Assembly: GCF_013385985.1 (NCBI RefSeq)
Contig: NZ_JACAOY010000006.1
Span: 712,198 to 776,197 of the forward strand
DNA from: Pseudomonas sp. B6002
GTDB taxonomy: Bacteria > Pseudomonadota > Gammaproteobacteria > Pseudomonadales > Pseudomonadaceae
DNA: 64,000 nt
Reading direction: 5' to 3'
The notes under the pieces were generated by a model. It was not told the origin of the DNA. It made no database searches and worked only from the letters and a program-made list of their open reading frames with translations. A program made the position numbers and the translations under genes. Shown here piece after piece: positions 50,441 to 59,573 of the stretch. The stretch's first letter is position 1. Every line of letters starts with the position of its first letter.

Positions 50441-51493
50441 TCACAGCATGAAAGTGGGGATCACCGGGATAAACGACACGCGGAAATTCCAGCGGCTGCT
50501 GATCAGGTCGTCAGCGTGGATCACCGAGTACTGCACTTCACCGGAAATACGCACCGGCAACTTACCGAAATTGACGATGCGTCCGGCGCCGATGCCGATG
50601 GGGAAGTTGACCTTGTTGCCACCTTCGGCTTTCCAGTTGACGGTGACATTGGGCGTCATGCCCACCCGCCATTGCCCCGGGCCAGGAATGGCGCGTTGGA
50701 TGAAGTACTGGATGTTGGTCAGGCTGACGTCCTTGCGTCGCGCATCGCCACCCACAGACCACCAATGCTGGGGGAATACGCCCAGGGTCCAGTCTTCGCC
50801 CAGGTAGGCCGCGACAAAGGCAGGGCCAAGTGAGTATTTGCCGGTGCCCAGCACGTCTTTCTCGGCCGTCGGGAACATGGCCGTGGGGCCGAAGCCCCAG
50901 ACCATCTTGCCGCCATTGGCAAAACGCACCGGCTGCTTGGGCGAGAACACCCCCACGTACGCCAGGTCGCCGAAGCCCGAAGTGCGGTCGAACGGGTCGT
51001 TGACCACCGAGGGGAAGTCGCGGTCAGTCAGCACGCCATAGGGGCTCATGCCGATCAGGTCACCGGCCTTGGAATTGACCGGCGCGCTGACATAGCTCAC
51101 CGGAAGGCGGTTGATCAGGTTCCAGTCGTCCCCCAGTGAGATGGGAAAGGTCGGCATGAAGCTGTATTTGCCCAGGTAGCGCGTGCCGTTGCTATGGGGG
51201 CCTTTGAGGGCGCTGTAGTCGAACTGGTTGAACAGCAACACCAAGTTGCCCACCGGGTTGTCCATCAACTTGGCGATCTGCTCGGTTGACGGCTCGCAAC
51301 CGGCCTTGACCACTTGCTTGAGGTCGATATCGAAGTCTTGCTGGAGGCGATGGCAGGTTTCGGCATCGGCCTTGGGGGGCGGTGTGGGGCTGCCCAGTTG
51401 CGGCAGGTTGGCCGCCGACACACCGCAGCTGGTGAGCAGGCTGAAAACCAGAGGCGTAGCGCGGAACCCTTGCGCACGAGCAGGTGAAATCAT
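50441..51493 (-). CDS. Phenol_MetA_deg-like outer-membrane protein
   Basis: A 350-residue exported protein that looks like a beta-barrel: SGFGDLAYVGVFSPKQPVR, FGPTAMFPTAEKDVLGTGKY and WTLGVFPQHWWSVGG give the G-x-G-D and PTAE-LGTGK pattern of the MetA-pathway phenol degradation family, and it ends in a terminal aromatic-rich strand. The first residues (MISPARAQGFRATPLVFSLL) form the signal peptide. The ATG at 51493 has AAGGA upstream; an ATG at 51505 would add four residues. It forms a set with the next two genes. Confidence 0.75.
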   Translation of the reverse strand: MISPARAQGFRATPLVFSLLTSCGVSAANLPQLGSPTPPPKADAETCHRLQQDFDIDLKQVVKAGCEPSTEQIAKLMDNPVGNLVLLFNQFDYSALKGPHSNGTRYLGKYSFMPTFPISLGDDWNLINRLPVSYVSAPVNSKAGDLIGMSPYGVLTDRDFPSVVNDPFDRTSGFGDLAYVGVFSPKQPVRFANGGKMVWGFGPTAMFPTAEKDVLGTGKYSLGPAFVAAYLGEDWTLGVFPQHWWSVGGDARRKDVSLTNIQYFIQRAIPGPGQWRVGMTPNVTVNWKAEGGNKVNFPIGIGAGRIVNFGKLPVRISGEVQYSVIHADDLISSRWNFRVSFIPVIPTFML

Positions 51494-51573
51494 GGCGTCA
51501 TCCATCCTTGTATCGGCCTGATATCAGGGGGTTACATGCCCGGCCTAACCCTGTAGCGGCCGGGCATGCGGCG

Positions 51574-52974
51574 TTACTTGAGCGGCGTCAACGGCGGCAG
51601 TTTCCATTGACCATTACCCACCTCAGGCTTGGGCAGGTAAATCCGCAGTACGGCGTAAAACGGGCCGGGAGGTGCCGGCAGCCAATTGCTCTGTTCGGCT
51701 TTCGGCGGCTCGTGGTGCTGCAACGCCAGGGTCAGGCCGCCGTCGGCGTCCAGTTTGAGGTTGGGCAGCATCCGCGAGTTGATCAGGTAGCGTTTCTTCA
51801 GGTTCGGCGCCAGTAGCTTGGTCTTGGCGTCGTACATGGTCAGCGACCAGAAGGCGTCGGCGGGCGGCAGTTGGTCCTTGGCGAAATGCACGGTGTAGCT
51901 GTGGCGTGCGCCGTTGGCCGGTTTACCTTCGCTGTCGACGAAGTAGGTCATGTAGATCGCTTCGTCGGTGGAATTGCCGAAAATGCCCAGGTCGGCACCG
52001 GCGTAGCGGTACAGGTAGTTGTTTTTCAGGCGGTCACGGCTGCCGAACAGGTCGCCGCTGGACACCTGACGAGTGTCGATTTTGTCTTTCTTGAAGGCCG
52101 CAAATTCAGCTCGGGCGTCGGCGATACCGTCTTCCAGGGCCTTGCGTTGCTCAACCGTCAGCTCTTTGACCTTGAATGGCGCGCCCGGGGCGATGCCAAT
52201 CTTGGCAAACCGTGCGAGCAGGTCCTTTTCGCTGTCCTGGGGCGCGGCGAAGCTCAGCATGAAGTTGAGGTAGCGGAACAGCTGCGGACCTTCGGTCATG
52301 GTGGCCATTGGCTTGGGCCATTCGATCTTCGGCACGGCGGCCGGTGCCGGCTGTTTCACATAGCTGCTCAGCGACTGCACTTTGTAGCCGTTCTGGATCT
52401 GCTTGACCTTGTTCAGGTCCTTCTCATCAAACAACTGCGTGCGGTACAGGGCGTAGGCGATGTTGCTTTCGCTGTAGATCACCCGGTCGACGTCTACCGG
52501 CTGCTGACCTTTCCAGTCCGGGCCGGCGATCATGTAGTGGCCGCCATTGTTGCCGGTGCTGCGGGTGCCCAGGTAGGCGATGTTCTGGGTATACAGGTCG
52601 ATCAGTTGCACCGAGTAGTAACGGTTGTCTTCGATCTTCGGCAGGGTCAGGACGAGGGGTTCCTTGCGCAGGTCCATCCACACGAAGGAGTAGGGCGTGT
52701 CCGAGTTCGGGGTGACGAACGCGGTGTCCTTGGGGCTGAACACCTGGGCGGTGTTGCCGATATGGTTGAACGGGGCCTTGAAGTTGGCACCGCCTTTATC
52801 AACGGCCTGGGTGTAGAGCGTCTTGTACATCGCCACGACCGGGTAGCCATACAGGTACGCCTCCTTGGCAATGGCCCGGGCTTCGGCGGGGGTGGCCGTG
52901 AAGTCGGCCAGGGCGCCGGTACTCATCAGAATCGAGAGGCTCGCCAACAGCAGGCGCGTCGGTTTTCCAATCAT
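51574..52974 (-). CDS. exported DUF1254/DUF1214 protein
   Basis: A 466-residue periplasmic protein with signal peptide to GALA. The N-terminal DUF1254 domain is marked by AKEAYLYGYPVVAMYKTLYT and TPNSDTPYSFVWMDLRKEPL; the C-terminal DUF1214 domain by YTVHFAKDQLPPADAFWSLT and LINSRMLPNLKLDADGGLTL. These proteins are widespread in Pseudomonas; their biochemical role is unknown. It is flanked by two related barrel proteins in the same direction. AAGGA lies 10 bases before the ATG. Confidence 0.92.
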   Translation of the reverse strand: MIGKPTRLLLASLSILMSTGALADFTATPAEARAIAKEAYLYGYPVVAMYKTLYTQAVDKGGANFKAPFNHIGNTAQVFSPKDTAFVTPNSDTPYSFVWMDLRKEPLVLTLPKIEDNRYYSVQLIDLYTQNIAYLGTRSTGNNGGHYMIAGPDWKGQQPVDVDRVIYSESNIAYALYRTQLFDEKDLNKVKQIQNGYKVQSLSSYVKQPAPAAVPKIEWPKPMATMTEGPQLFRYLNFMLSFAAPQDSEKDLLARFAKIGIAPGAPFKVKELTVEQRKALEDGIADARAEFAAFKKDKIDTRQVSSGDLFGSRDRLKNNYLYRYAGADLGIFGNSTDEAIYMTYFVDSEGKPANGARHSYTVHFAKDQLPPADAFWSLTMYDAKTKLLAPNLKKRYLINSRMLPNLKLDADGGLTLALQHHEPPKAEQSNWLPAPPGPFYAVLRIYLPKPEVGNGQWKLPPLTPLK

Positions 52975-53037
52975 GTTGTTGCGTCCTTCCAGAGATCTTT
53001 TTAAAGGGCGTGGGATGAAAGCGCCGAGTTTCCAGTT

Positions 53038-53829
53038 TTATTTGCCGAACGTCACGTTAATCCCTGCAAACAAGGTGAACTGGGGCAGGCCATCGCCTTT
53101 GCGCGCCACGGTCCATTGCGGCTCGACATAAGCGTTCACGATGTTGGTGCCGGCTTTCCAGGCTTTGCCCGCGCCGACACCGACAGGAATGTAGTGGGTG
53201 TCGTTCTTCAAATCGAAGGTCCAGGTGCCGGTGGAGCGCAGGTACCAGCCCTTCGGCAGGTTATGAATGATAAACGGCTGAAAAGTTGCACTCTCCACGT
53301 GCGCTCGGTCACGGTCGCCGGCAAATGAACTTTGGTATTGCACCAGCGCACCCAGCAACCCTCGGGGTGACGCATCGATGGCAATGGCCGCCAGCCCGGC
53401 CTGCCATTTGCCGGTGCCCAGCTCATCGTGCTCAGCCGTGGGCGCGGTGATTTGCGGGCCGATGCCCAGTTGCACGCCTTCGGTCTTGAGCAAGAAGATA
53501 TCGAACAGGTTCAGGTCGCCGATGCCGGTGCTGTAGCCGCTGTGTGGGTCGGGTCGCGTGCTGATGGGCAATGTGGCGCGCAGCAGTTGCGGCACGCCGA
53601 TGAAGTCCGAGGGCGCGACCGGCAACGTGCCGCGCAGTAACAGGTCGTTGGTGTGGGCGTTGGTGTCGAAGAGCCTGGGGGTGTAGTAGTCCTGCAGGTT
53701 GGCACCCGGCGCTAGGTTGAGGGGGTTGTTGCTCTTGTTCGCCGTCTCGGCGTTGTCGGCCAGGGCGCTGGCGCCGGGCAGTGTCAAAATGGCCAGCATC
53801 CATGCCGACCTGTGCGGCGACTTGAACAT
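53038..53829 (-). CDS. Phenol_MetA_deg-like outer-membrane protein
   Basis: A 263-residue exported protein (signal peptide to GASALA). TGIGDLNLFDIFLLKTEG, IGPQITAPTAEHDELGTGKW and the final strand FTLFAGINVTFGK with C-terminal hydrophobic alternation match the MetA-pathway phenol degradation barrel family. It is a shorter relative of the protein at 50441-51493. The ATG at 53829 has GGGGAG 6 bases upstream, so the start at 53844 is rejected. It begins a three-gene leftward set with the DUF1254 gene. Confidence 0.78.
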   Translation of the reverse strand: MFKSPHRSAWMLAILTLPGASALADNAETANKSNNPLNLAPGANLQDYYTPRLFDTNAHTNDLLLRGTLPVAPSDFIGVPQLLRATLPISTRPDPHSGYSTGIGDLNLFDIFLLKTEGVQLGIGPQITAPTAEHDELGTGKWQAGLAAIAIDASPRGLLGALVQYQSSFAGDRDRAHVESATFQPFIIHNLPKGWYLRSTGTWTFDLKNDTHYIPVGVGAGKAWKAGTNIVNAYVEPQWTVARKGDGLPQFTLFAGINVTFGK

Positions 53830-54021
53830 GCGCGCTCCCCCCATACCTGGGCGACTATTCCTTGTGATTAATACCTGTAGAGCATGTCGATTGAAGCTAG
53901 CAGCTAAATCCGGACGCGCTAGGCAAAACGGAGAATTAGTGCAGGGGTGAGGGGGCTGTCACAGGTGTGTCATAAGGTGCCAGGCGCCGCCCAGACTGGG
54001 CGGCGAGGGGCAAGGCGGGCG

Positions 54022-54387
54022 TCAGGCGCTGGGCAGCATCGATTTGACTTTGTCGCGCAATTGATCGATCGAGAAAGGTTTGCCGATCACCTGCATGCCG
54101 GGCGGTACATCGATATTTTCGGCATAACCGCTGGCGAACAGGATGGGCAGGGCGGGGCGCAGTTCGCGCACGTTGGTTGCCAGTTGCTTGCCGTCCATGT
54201 CAGGCAGGCCGACGTCGGTCATCATCAGGTCGATGGCCTGGGCCGAGTCCTGCACGATCGCCAGGGCCTCCTCGGCATCCGCGGCTTCAAGCACCCGAAA
54301 CTCCAGTTCTTCGAGGACATCGACGATCAGCATGCGCACGATGGCGTCGTCTTCGACTACAAGGATGGTGGAATCAGCGGCGGACAT
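54022..54387 (-). CDS. single-domain response regulator
   Basis: A 121-residue receiver without output domain. The acidic pocket is VVEDD (residues 11-14), the phosphorylation site is D58 (LMMTDVGLP), and the conserved Lys lies in QVIGKPFS. It could be a phosphate sink or a diffusible CheY-like partner of the kinases encoded divergently from 54643. The 255-base gap to the kinase gene has a 10-bp inverted repeat. Confidence 0.92.
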   Translation of the reverse strand: MSAADSTILVVEDDAIVRMLIVDVLEELEFRVLEAADAEEALAIVQDSAQAIDLMMTDVGLPDMDGKQLATNVRELRPALPILFASGYAENIDVPPGMQVIGKPFSIDQLRDKVKSMLPSA

Positions 54388-54554
54388 AAGTAGGGTTCCC
54401 GAGAAGTGGAGGTGCAGGTCTTGATCGGATAAAGACCATCCTCTAATGAGTCATGACAATCTCGGCAAGTTCCCGGCCTGGGGGTGGCATTGTGAAGGCA
54501 TTCGTAGGGAATGTCTCGCTCGAACCGCTCTTGCTCCGTACGAATCGGCAGGCA

Positions 54555-54607
54555 TTTGCCCCAAGTTGTCGCGTAAACATAGCCCTGGCCATGGACTTTG
54601 GGGCAAA
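54555..54607. repeat. inverted repeat upstream of the hybrid kinase
   Basis: TTTGCCCCAA at 54555-54564 and its exact complement TTGGGGCAAA at 54598-54607, 33 bases apart, 36 bases before the kinase start in the divergent promoter region. It could be a regulator site or an mRNA leader structure. Confidence 0.5.
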
Positions 54608-54642
54608 CTCCCGGTTTTTCCACACTTGGCCAAGGCATGCCC

Positions 54643-57600
54643 ATGACTCCTGCGTCGTCCGTCGATGAAAAGAGCTTTCGTAACCTACTGAGCCGAAATG
54701 TGGCCTTGCCCCTGGGTGTGGGCGTGCTCAGCGCGGTGTTTTTCGTCTGCCTGATCACCTACCTGTTGACGGTGATCCAGTGGGTGGAGCACACCGACCG
54801 CGTCATCAATAACCTCAATGAGTCCTCCAAGCTGACGGTCGACCTGGAAACCGGCATGCGCGGCTTCCTGATCACGGGCGACGAGCATTTCCTCGACCCT
54901 TACGAAGTGGCCAAGCCGCGGATCATTGCCGACCTGCGCAATTTGCAGGACCTGGTGGCGGACAACCCCCAGCAGGTCGACCGCCTCAAGCGCCTCGAAG
55001 CCTTGCAGATCGAGTGGAACAAGTACGCCCAGTCGATGATTGATATGCAGCGCGAAAGCGGTGACTACCGCAGCGCAGTCAAGGCGGGGCGAGGCAAGCG
55101 CCTCACCGATGAGATCCGCAAGGAATACGACGATGCGGTGGCGATGGAGCAGCAGTTCCGTATCACCCGTAACGAAGAGGTCACCCGTACAACGGTGGTC
55201 AGTGTCACGTTGTACTTGGCCTTTGTGCTCGGCCTGAGCGGTTTTCTGGCCTATATTGGTCGGAAAAATCTTTTAGCATTATCAGAGAGTTACAACGCAA
55301 ACCTCGCGTCACAGCAGAGGATTGCAGGGCGCCTGGAACAGCAGGCCTGGCTGCGTAATGGCCAGACTGAACTGGCTGAACAGGTGCTGGGGCAACTGAC
55401 CCTTAACATGCTCGGCCGCAATATCCTGCAGTTTTTTGCCCAGTACATGGGCTCGGCCGTGGCCGCGCTGTATGTGCGCGAAGAGCATGGCGGCCTGCGG
55501 CGCGTGGCCACTTATGGCTTCTCCCGTGAACAGGAGCAGTTGGAGCAGTCGATCTACAGTGACGAAGGTATTGTCGGCCAGGCTGCCCAGCTGGATCGCC
55601 TGATCCGCTTGGACGATGTGCCAGTGGATTACTTCAAGGTCAGCTCCGGCCTGGGCGAAGGTTCGACCCGTAGCGTGCTGGTGATGCCCACCAGTGATGA
55701 TGACCGCGTCAACGGCGTGATCGAACTGGGCTTCCTGCGCCCGTTGCAGGAGCGTGACGTGGAACTGCTGGAGCTGATCGCCGGCAATATCGGCACCTCC
55801 ATTGAGGCCGCCCGCTATCGCCAGCGCCTGCAAGAAGTCTTGACCGAGACCCAGCAGCTCAACGAAGAGCTGCAAGTGCAGCAGGAAGAGCTCAAGACCG
55901 CCAACGAAGAGCTGGAAGAACAGTCGCGCATCCTCAAGGAGTCCCAGGCCCACCTGGAAACCCAGCAGGCCGAGCTGGAGCAGACCAACGAGCAACTGGC
56001 CGAGCAGACCCAGACCCTGGCCGAGCAGCGCGACGCCATGGACCGCAAGAACGTCGAACTCAACCAAGCCCAGATGGAGCTCGAAGACCGCGCCGACGAA
56101 CTGCAGCGATCGAGCAAGTACAAGTCCGAATTCCTTGCCAACATGTCCCACGAGCTGCGCACACCGCTGAACAGCTCGCTGATCCTGGCCAAGTTGCTGG
56201 CCGAGAACCCCCAGGAAAACCTCAGCGCCGAGCAGGTCAAGTTTGCCGAGTCGATCTATTCGGCCGGCAACGACCTGCTGAACCTGATCAACGACATCCT
56301 GGATATTTCCAAGGTAGAAGCCGGCAAACTGGAAATGCGTCCGGAGAACTCCAGCGTCGCACGCCTGGTGGATGGGCTGCGCGGCATGTTCGAGCCGCTG
56401 GCGGCCGATCGCAAGCTGGGCTTCCAGGTACAGGTCCAGGCAGACGCGCCGGCGATGTTGTTCACCGACCGCCAGCGCCTGGAACAGATCCTCAAGAACC
56501 TGCTGTCCAACGCGGTCAAGTTCACCGAGCAGGGCGATGTGAGCTTGTCGGTGTCCCGTGCGCCGGGGGAGGGCATTGCCTTTACCGTGCGCGATTCCGG
56601 CATCGGTATTGCCGCGGATCAGCAGGAAAGCATTTTCGAAGCCTTCCGCCAGGCCGACGGCACCACCAACCGCCGTTATGGCGGCACCGGGCTGGGCCTG
56701 TCGATCTCCCGCGACCTGGCCACCTTGCTCGGCGGCTATATCAGCGTGACCAGCGAACCGGGCAAGGGCAGCGTGTTCACGCTGGTCATGCCTGAGCAGT
56801 ACGTGGAGCGCGTAGAGGATGCGCCGGCCATTGAGCAACCGCGCCAGGTGGTGACGGCGCCCGCGCCGACGCCAATCAAGGTGTCACCGTTGCCAGTGGC
56901 TGACACGGCCGCCATCCCGCGCTTTGCCGACGACCGTGACAAGGCACCGTTCACCAATCGCTGCATCCTGGTGGTGGAAGATGAGCCCAACTTTGCGCGC
57001 ATCCTGTTCGACCTGGCCCATGAGCTGGGTTACCACTGCCTGGTGGCCCACGGTGCCGATGAAGGCTACAGCCTGGCCGAAGAGTTCATCCCGGACGCGA
57101 TCCTGCTGGACATGCGCCTGCCCGACCACTCCGGCCTGACCGTGCTGCAACGCCTCAAGGAACACGCCGATACCCGGCACATTCCGGTGCACGTGATTTC
57201 CGTGGAAGACCGCGTCGAAGCCGCCATGCACATGGGCGCCGTGGGTTATGCGGTCAAACCCACCACCCGCGAAGAACTCAAGGACGTGTTCGCACGCCTG
57301 GAAGCCAAGCTGACCCAGAAGGTCAAGCGTGTGCTGCTGGTGGAGGACGATGACTTGCAGCGCGACAGCATTGCCCGCCTGATCGGCGACGATGACATCG
57401 AAATCACCGACGTCGGCTACGCCCAGGCCGCACTCGACCTGCTGCGCACCAACGTCTACGACTGCATGATCATCGACCTCAAGCTGCCGGACATGCTCGG
57501 CAACGAGCTGCTCAAGCGCATGGCCACCGAGGACATCTGCTCGTTCCCGCCGGTGATCGTCTACACCGGGCGCAACCTGACCCGGGATGAAGAGGCCGAG

Positions 57601-58140
57601 CTGCGCAAGTATTCGCGCTCGATCATCATCAAGGGCGCGCGCTCGCCGGAACGCTTGCTGGACGAAGTGACACTCTTTCTGCACAAAGTCGAATCCCAGC
57701 TGTCCCATGACCGCCAGAAGATGCTCAAGACCGCGCGCAGCCGCGACAAGGTCTTCGAGGGGCGCAAAATCCTGCTGGTGGACGACGATGTGCGCAACAT
57801 CTTTGCCCTGACCAGCGCCCTGGAGCACAAAGGCGCCGTGGTGGTGATCGGGCGTAACGGCCGTGAAGCCATCGACAAACTCAATGAAGTCGACGATATC
57901 GACCTGGTGTTGATGGACGTGATGATGCCGGAAATGGACGGTTACGAGGCCACCGCCTTGATTCGCCAAGACCCACGCTGGAAAAAGCTGCCGATCATCG
58001 CGGTGACGGCCAAGGCCATGAAGGACGATCAGGAGCGCTGCCTGGCAGCCGGCTCCAATGATTACCTGGCCAAGCCGATTGATCTGGACCGTCTGTTCTC
58101 ACTGATTCGCGTGTGGCTACCCAAGATGGAACGCATTTAA
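54643..58140 (+). CDS. hybrid histidine kinase: CHASE3-GAF-HK-three receivers
   Basis: A 1165-residue inner-membrane kinase. A membrane helix near residues 25-45, a periplasmic CHASE3-like domain (ESSKLTVDLETGMRGFLITG), a second helix near 185-205, a GAF domain (about 240-390), a long Gln/Glu-rich coiled coil (about 395-490), the HisKA domain with H503 (NMSHELRTP), an ATPase domain (FTVRDSGIGIAADQQESIFE; RYGGTGLGLSISRDL), then receivers with D823, D945 and D1092. All phosphorelay residues are intact, but there is no Hpt domain. The ATG at 54643 is preferred (AAGG upstream); ATGs lie at 54637 and 54598. The cheR gene follows with no gap. Confidence 0.93.
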   Translation: MTPASSVDEKSFRNLLSRNVALPLGVGVLSAVFFVCLITYLLTVIQWVEHTDRVINNLNESSKLTVDLETGMRGFLITGDEHFLDPYEVAKPRIIADLRNLQDLVADNPQQVDRLKRLEALQIEWNKYAQSMIDMQRESGDYRSAVKAGRGKRLTDEIRKEYDDAVAMEQQFRITRNEEVTRTTVVSVTLYLAFVLGLSGFLAYIGRKNLLALSESYNANLASQQRIAGRLEQQAWLRNGQTELAEQVLGQLTLNMLGRNILQFFAQYMGSAVAALYVREEHGGLRRVATYGFSREQEQLEQSIYSDEGIVGQAAQLDRLIRLDDVPVDYFKVSSGLGEGSTRSVLVMPTSDDDRVNGVIELGFLRPLQERDVELLELIAGNIGTSIEAARYRQRLQEVLTETQQLNEELQVQQEELKTANEELEEQSRILKESQAHLETQQAELEQTNEQLAEQTQTLAEQRDAMDRKNVELNQAQMELEDRADELQRSSKYKSEFLANMSHELRTPLNSSLILAKLLAENPQENLSAEQVKFAESIYSAGNDLLNLINDILDISKVEAGKLEMRPENSSVARLVDGLRGMFEPLAADRKLGFQVQVQADAPAMLFTDRQRLEQILKNLLSNAVKFTEQGDVSLSVSRAPGEGIAFTVRDSGIGIAADQQESIFEAFRQADGTTNRRYGGTGLGLSISRDLATLLGGYISVTSEPGKGSVFTLVMPEQYVERVEDAPAIEQPRQVVTAPAPTPIKVSPLPVADTAAIPRFADDRDKAPFTNRCILVVEDEPNFARILFDLAHELGYHCLVAHGADEGYSLAEEFIPDAILLDMRLPDHSGLTVLQRLKEHADTRHIPVHVISVEDRVEAAMHMGAVGYAVKPTTREELKDVFARLEAKLTQKVKRVLLVEDDDLQRDSIARLIGDDDIEITDVGYAQAALDLLRTNVYDCMIIDLKLPDMLGNELLKRMATEDICSFPPVIVYTGRNLTRDEEAELRKYSRSIIIKGARSPERLLDEVTLFLHKVESQLSHDRQKMLKTARSRDKVFEGRKILLVDDDVRNIFALTSALEHKGAVVVIGRNGREAIDKLNEVDDIDLVLMDVMMPEMDGYEATALIRQDPRWKKLPIIAVTAKAMKDDQERCLAAGSNDYLAKPIDLDRLFSLIRVWLPKMERI

Positions 58141-58971
58141 GTGGAGCGAAGTTTTTTGGACAAAAGCAGCGATATTGAGCTGCGCCTGTTGATCGAGGCG
58201 ATTTACCTCAAGTACAGCTACGATTTTCGCGACTACTCCGGCGCGTCGGTCAAGCGCCGGGTGGCGCATGCCCTGCGCCAGTTCGACTGCGCGACGATTT
58301 CGGCGCTGCAGGAGCGGGTGCTGCATGACCCGGCGGCGTTCATGCAATTGCTGCAGTTTTTGACGATTCCGGTGAGCGAGATGTTTCGCGACCCCTCGCA
58401 CTTCTTGGCGATCCGCCAGGAGGTGGTGCCGCTGCTCAAGACGTACCCGTCGATCAAGATCTGGATCGCCGGCTGCAGCACGGGCGAGGAGGTGTACTCC
58501 ATGGCCATCCTGCTGCGTGAGGAAGGGTTGCTGGAGCGCACGATCATCTACGCCACGGATATCAACCCGGCGTCGCTGGACAAGGCCAAGCAGGGGATCT
58601 TCTCCCTGGAGAACGTGCGGGCCTACACCGCCAACTATCAGCAAGCCGGTGGCCAACGTTCATTTGCCGACTACTACACCGCGGCATACGATTACGCGAT
58701 CTTCGACAAGACGTTGCGCGAGAACGTGACCTTCGCCGACCACAGCCTGGCAACCGACAGCGTATTCTCAGAAACTCAATTAATTTCGTGTCGCAACGTA
58801 TTGATTTACTTCAATAAGAAATTGCAGGATCGTGCGTTCGGGTTGTTTCATGAGTCGCTGTGTCACCGCGGCTTCCTGGTGCTGGGCAGCAAGGAAACCC
58901 TGGATTTTTCCGCGTTCGGCAAACAATTCGAACCCTTGGTCAAGCAAGAACGGATCTACCGAAAACTATGA
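58141..58971 (+). CDS. stand-alone CheR-type protein methyltransferase
   Basis: A 276-residue CheR: the N-terminal helical domain (ELRLLIEAIYLKYSYDFRDY, ASVKRRVAHALRQFD) and the SAM-binding domain (IWIAGCSTGEEVYSMAILLR; LISCRNVLIYFNKKLQDRAF). CheR methylates receptor glutamates. It has no TPR or receptor-tethering tail. The GTG at 58141 directly follows the kinase stop; a TTG at 58156 has GGAG 9 bases upstream and could be the real start. No chemoreceptor gene is near, so the substrate is probably one of the kinases. Confidence 0.92.
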   Translation: MERSFLDKSSDIELRLLIEAIYLKYSYDFRDYSGASVKRRVAHALRQFDCATISALQERVLHDPAAFMQLLQFLTIPVSEMFRDPSHFLAIRQEVVPLLKTYPSIKIWIAGCSTGEEVYSMAILLREEGLLERTIIYATDINPASLDKAKQGIFSLENVRAYTANYQQAGGQRSFADYYTAAYDYAIFDKTLRENVTFADHSLATDSVFSETQLISCRNVLIYFNKKLQDRAFGLFHESLCHRGFLVLGSKETLDFSAFGKQFEPLVKQERIYRKL

Positions 58972-59573
58972 ACACAGTGGCGGCCGGCCCGGCACGTATC
59001 CCGGGGATAGAGGCGATTGTGATCGGCGCATCCGCAGGCGGCGTTGAGGCCTTGTTGACGGTGTTTGGCGAGCTGCCGAGCGATTTCGGCTTGCCGATCA
59101 TCACCGTGCTGCACTTGCCGGACGAGCGCCGCAGCCAACTGGCCGAGGTGTTCGACCGCCGTGTGGCGATGCCGGTGGTCGAGGCGCGTGACAAGGAAAC
59201 GATCCGCCTTGGCACCCTGTATTTTGCCGGCCCGGGTTATCACCTGTCGGTGGAGCATGACCGCAGCCTGTCATTGAGCCAGGAAGACCGGGTGCACCAT
59301 TCGCGGCCGGCCATCGATTACCTGTTCGAGTCCGCCGCCGATACGTATGGCCCAGGCCTGATGGCTATCCTGCTGACCGGCGCCAACCATGACGGCGCCC
59401 GTGGCCTGGCCCACGTCAAGCAGCAGGGCGGAACCACCGTGGTGCAAGACCCTGCCGAAGCACGGGTGGCCGTGATGCCCCGGGCGGCCCTGGCACTGCA
59501 TACACCTGACCACATTCTTTCTCTGAGCCGCATTGGCTCATTGCTGGCTTCCCTGGAATATTCCCCATGTTAA
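58968..59573 (+). CDS. receiver-less CheB-type methylesterase
   Basis: A 201-residue CheB catalytic domain with the full triad S22 (IGASAGGVEA), H49 (TVLHLPDE) and D142 (TGANHDGARG). It lacks the N-terminal receiver that normally controls CheB, so activity must be governed otherwise, for example by the receivers of its neighbours. ATGA overlap with cheR, and a 7-base overlap with the next gene. Confidence 0.93.
   Translation: MNTVAAGPARIPGIEAIVIGASAGGVEALLTVFGELPSDFGLPIITVLHLPDERRSQLAEVFDRRVAMPVVEARDKETIRLGTLYFAGPGYHLSVEHDRSLSLSQEDRVHHSRPAIDYLFESAADTYGPGLMAILLTGANHDGARGLAHVKQQGGTTVVQDPAEARVAVMPRAALALHTPDHILSLSRIGSLLASLEYSPC

Noticed and set aside
50220-50444. 74-codon minus-strand frame upstream of moxR
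   Set aside because: It overlaps the moxR start, has no family resemblance and is rich in Arg, His and Pro, as random high-GC frames are.
54443-54646. Several 60-70 codon open frames on both strands before the hybrid kinase
   Set aside because: They overlap each other on both strands, have no ribosome binding sites and sit in the divergent promoter region with an inverted repeat.
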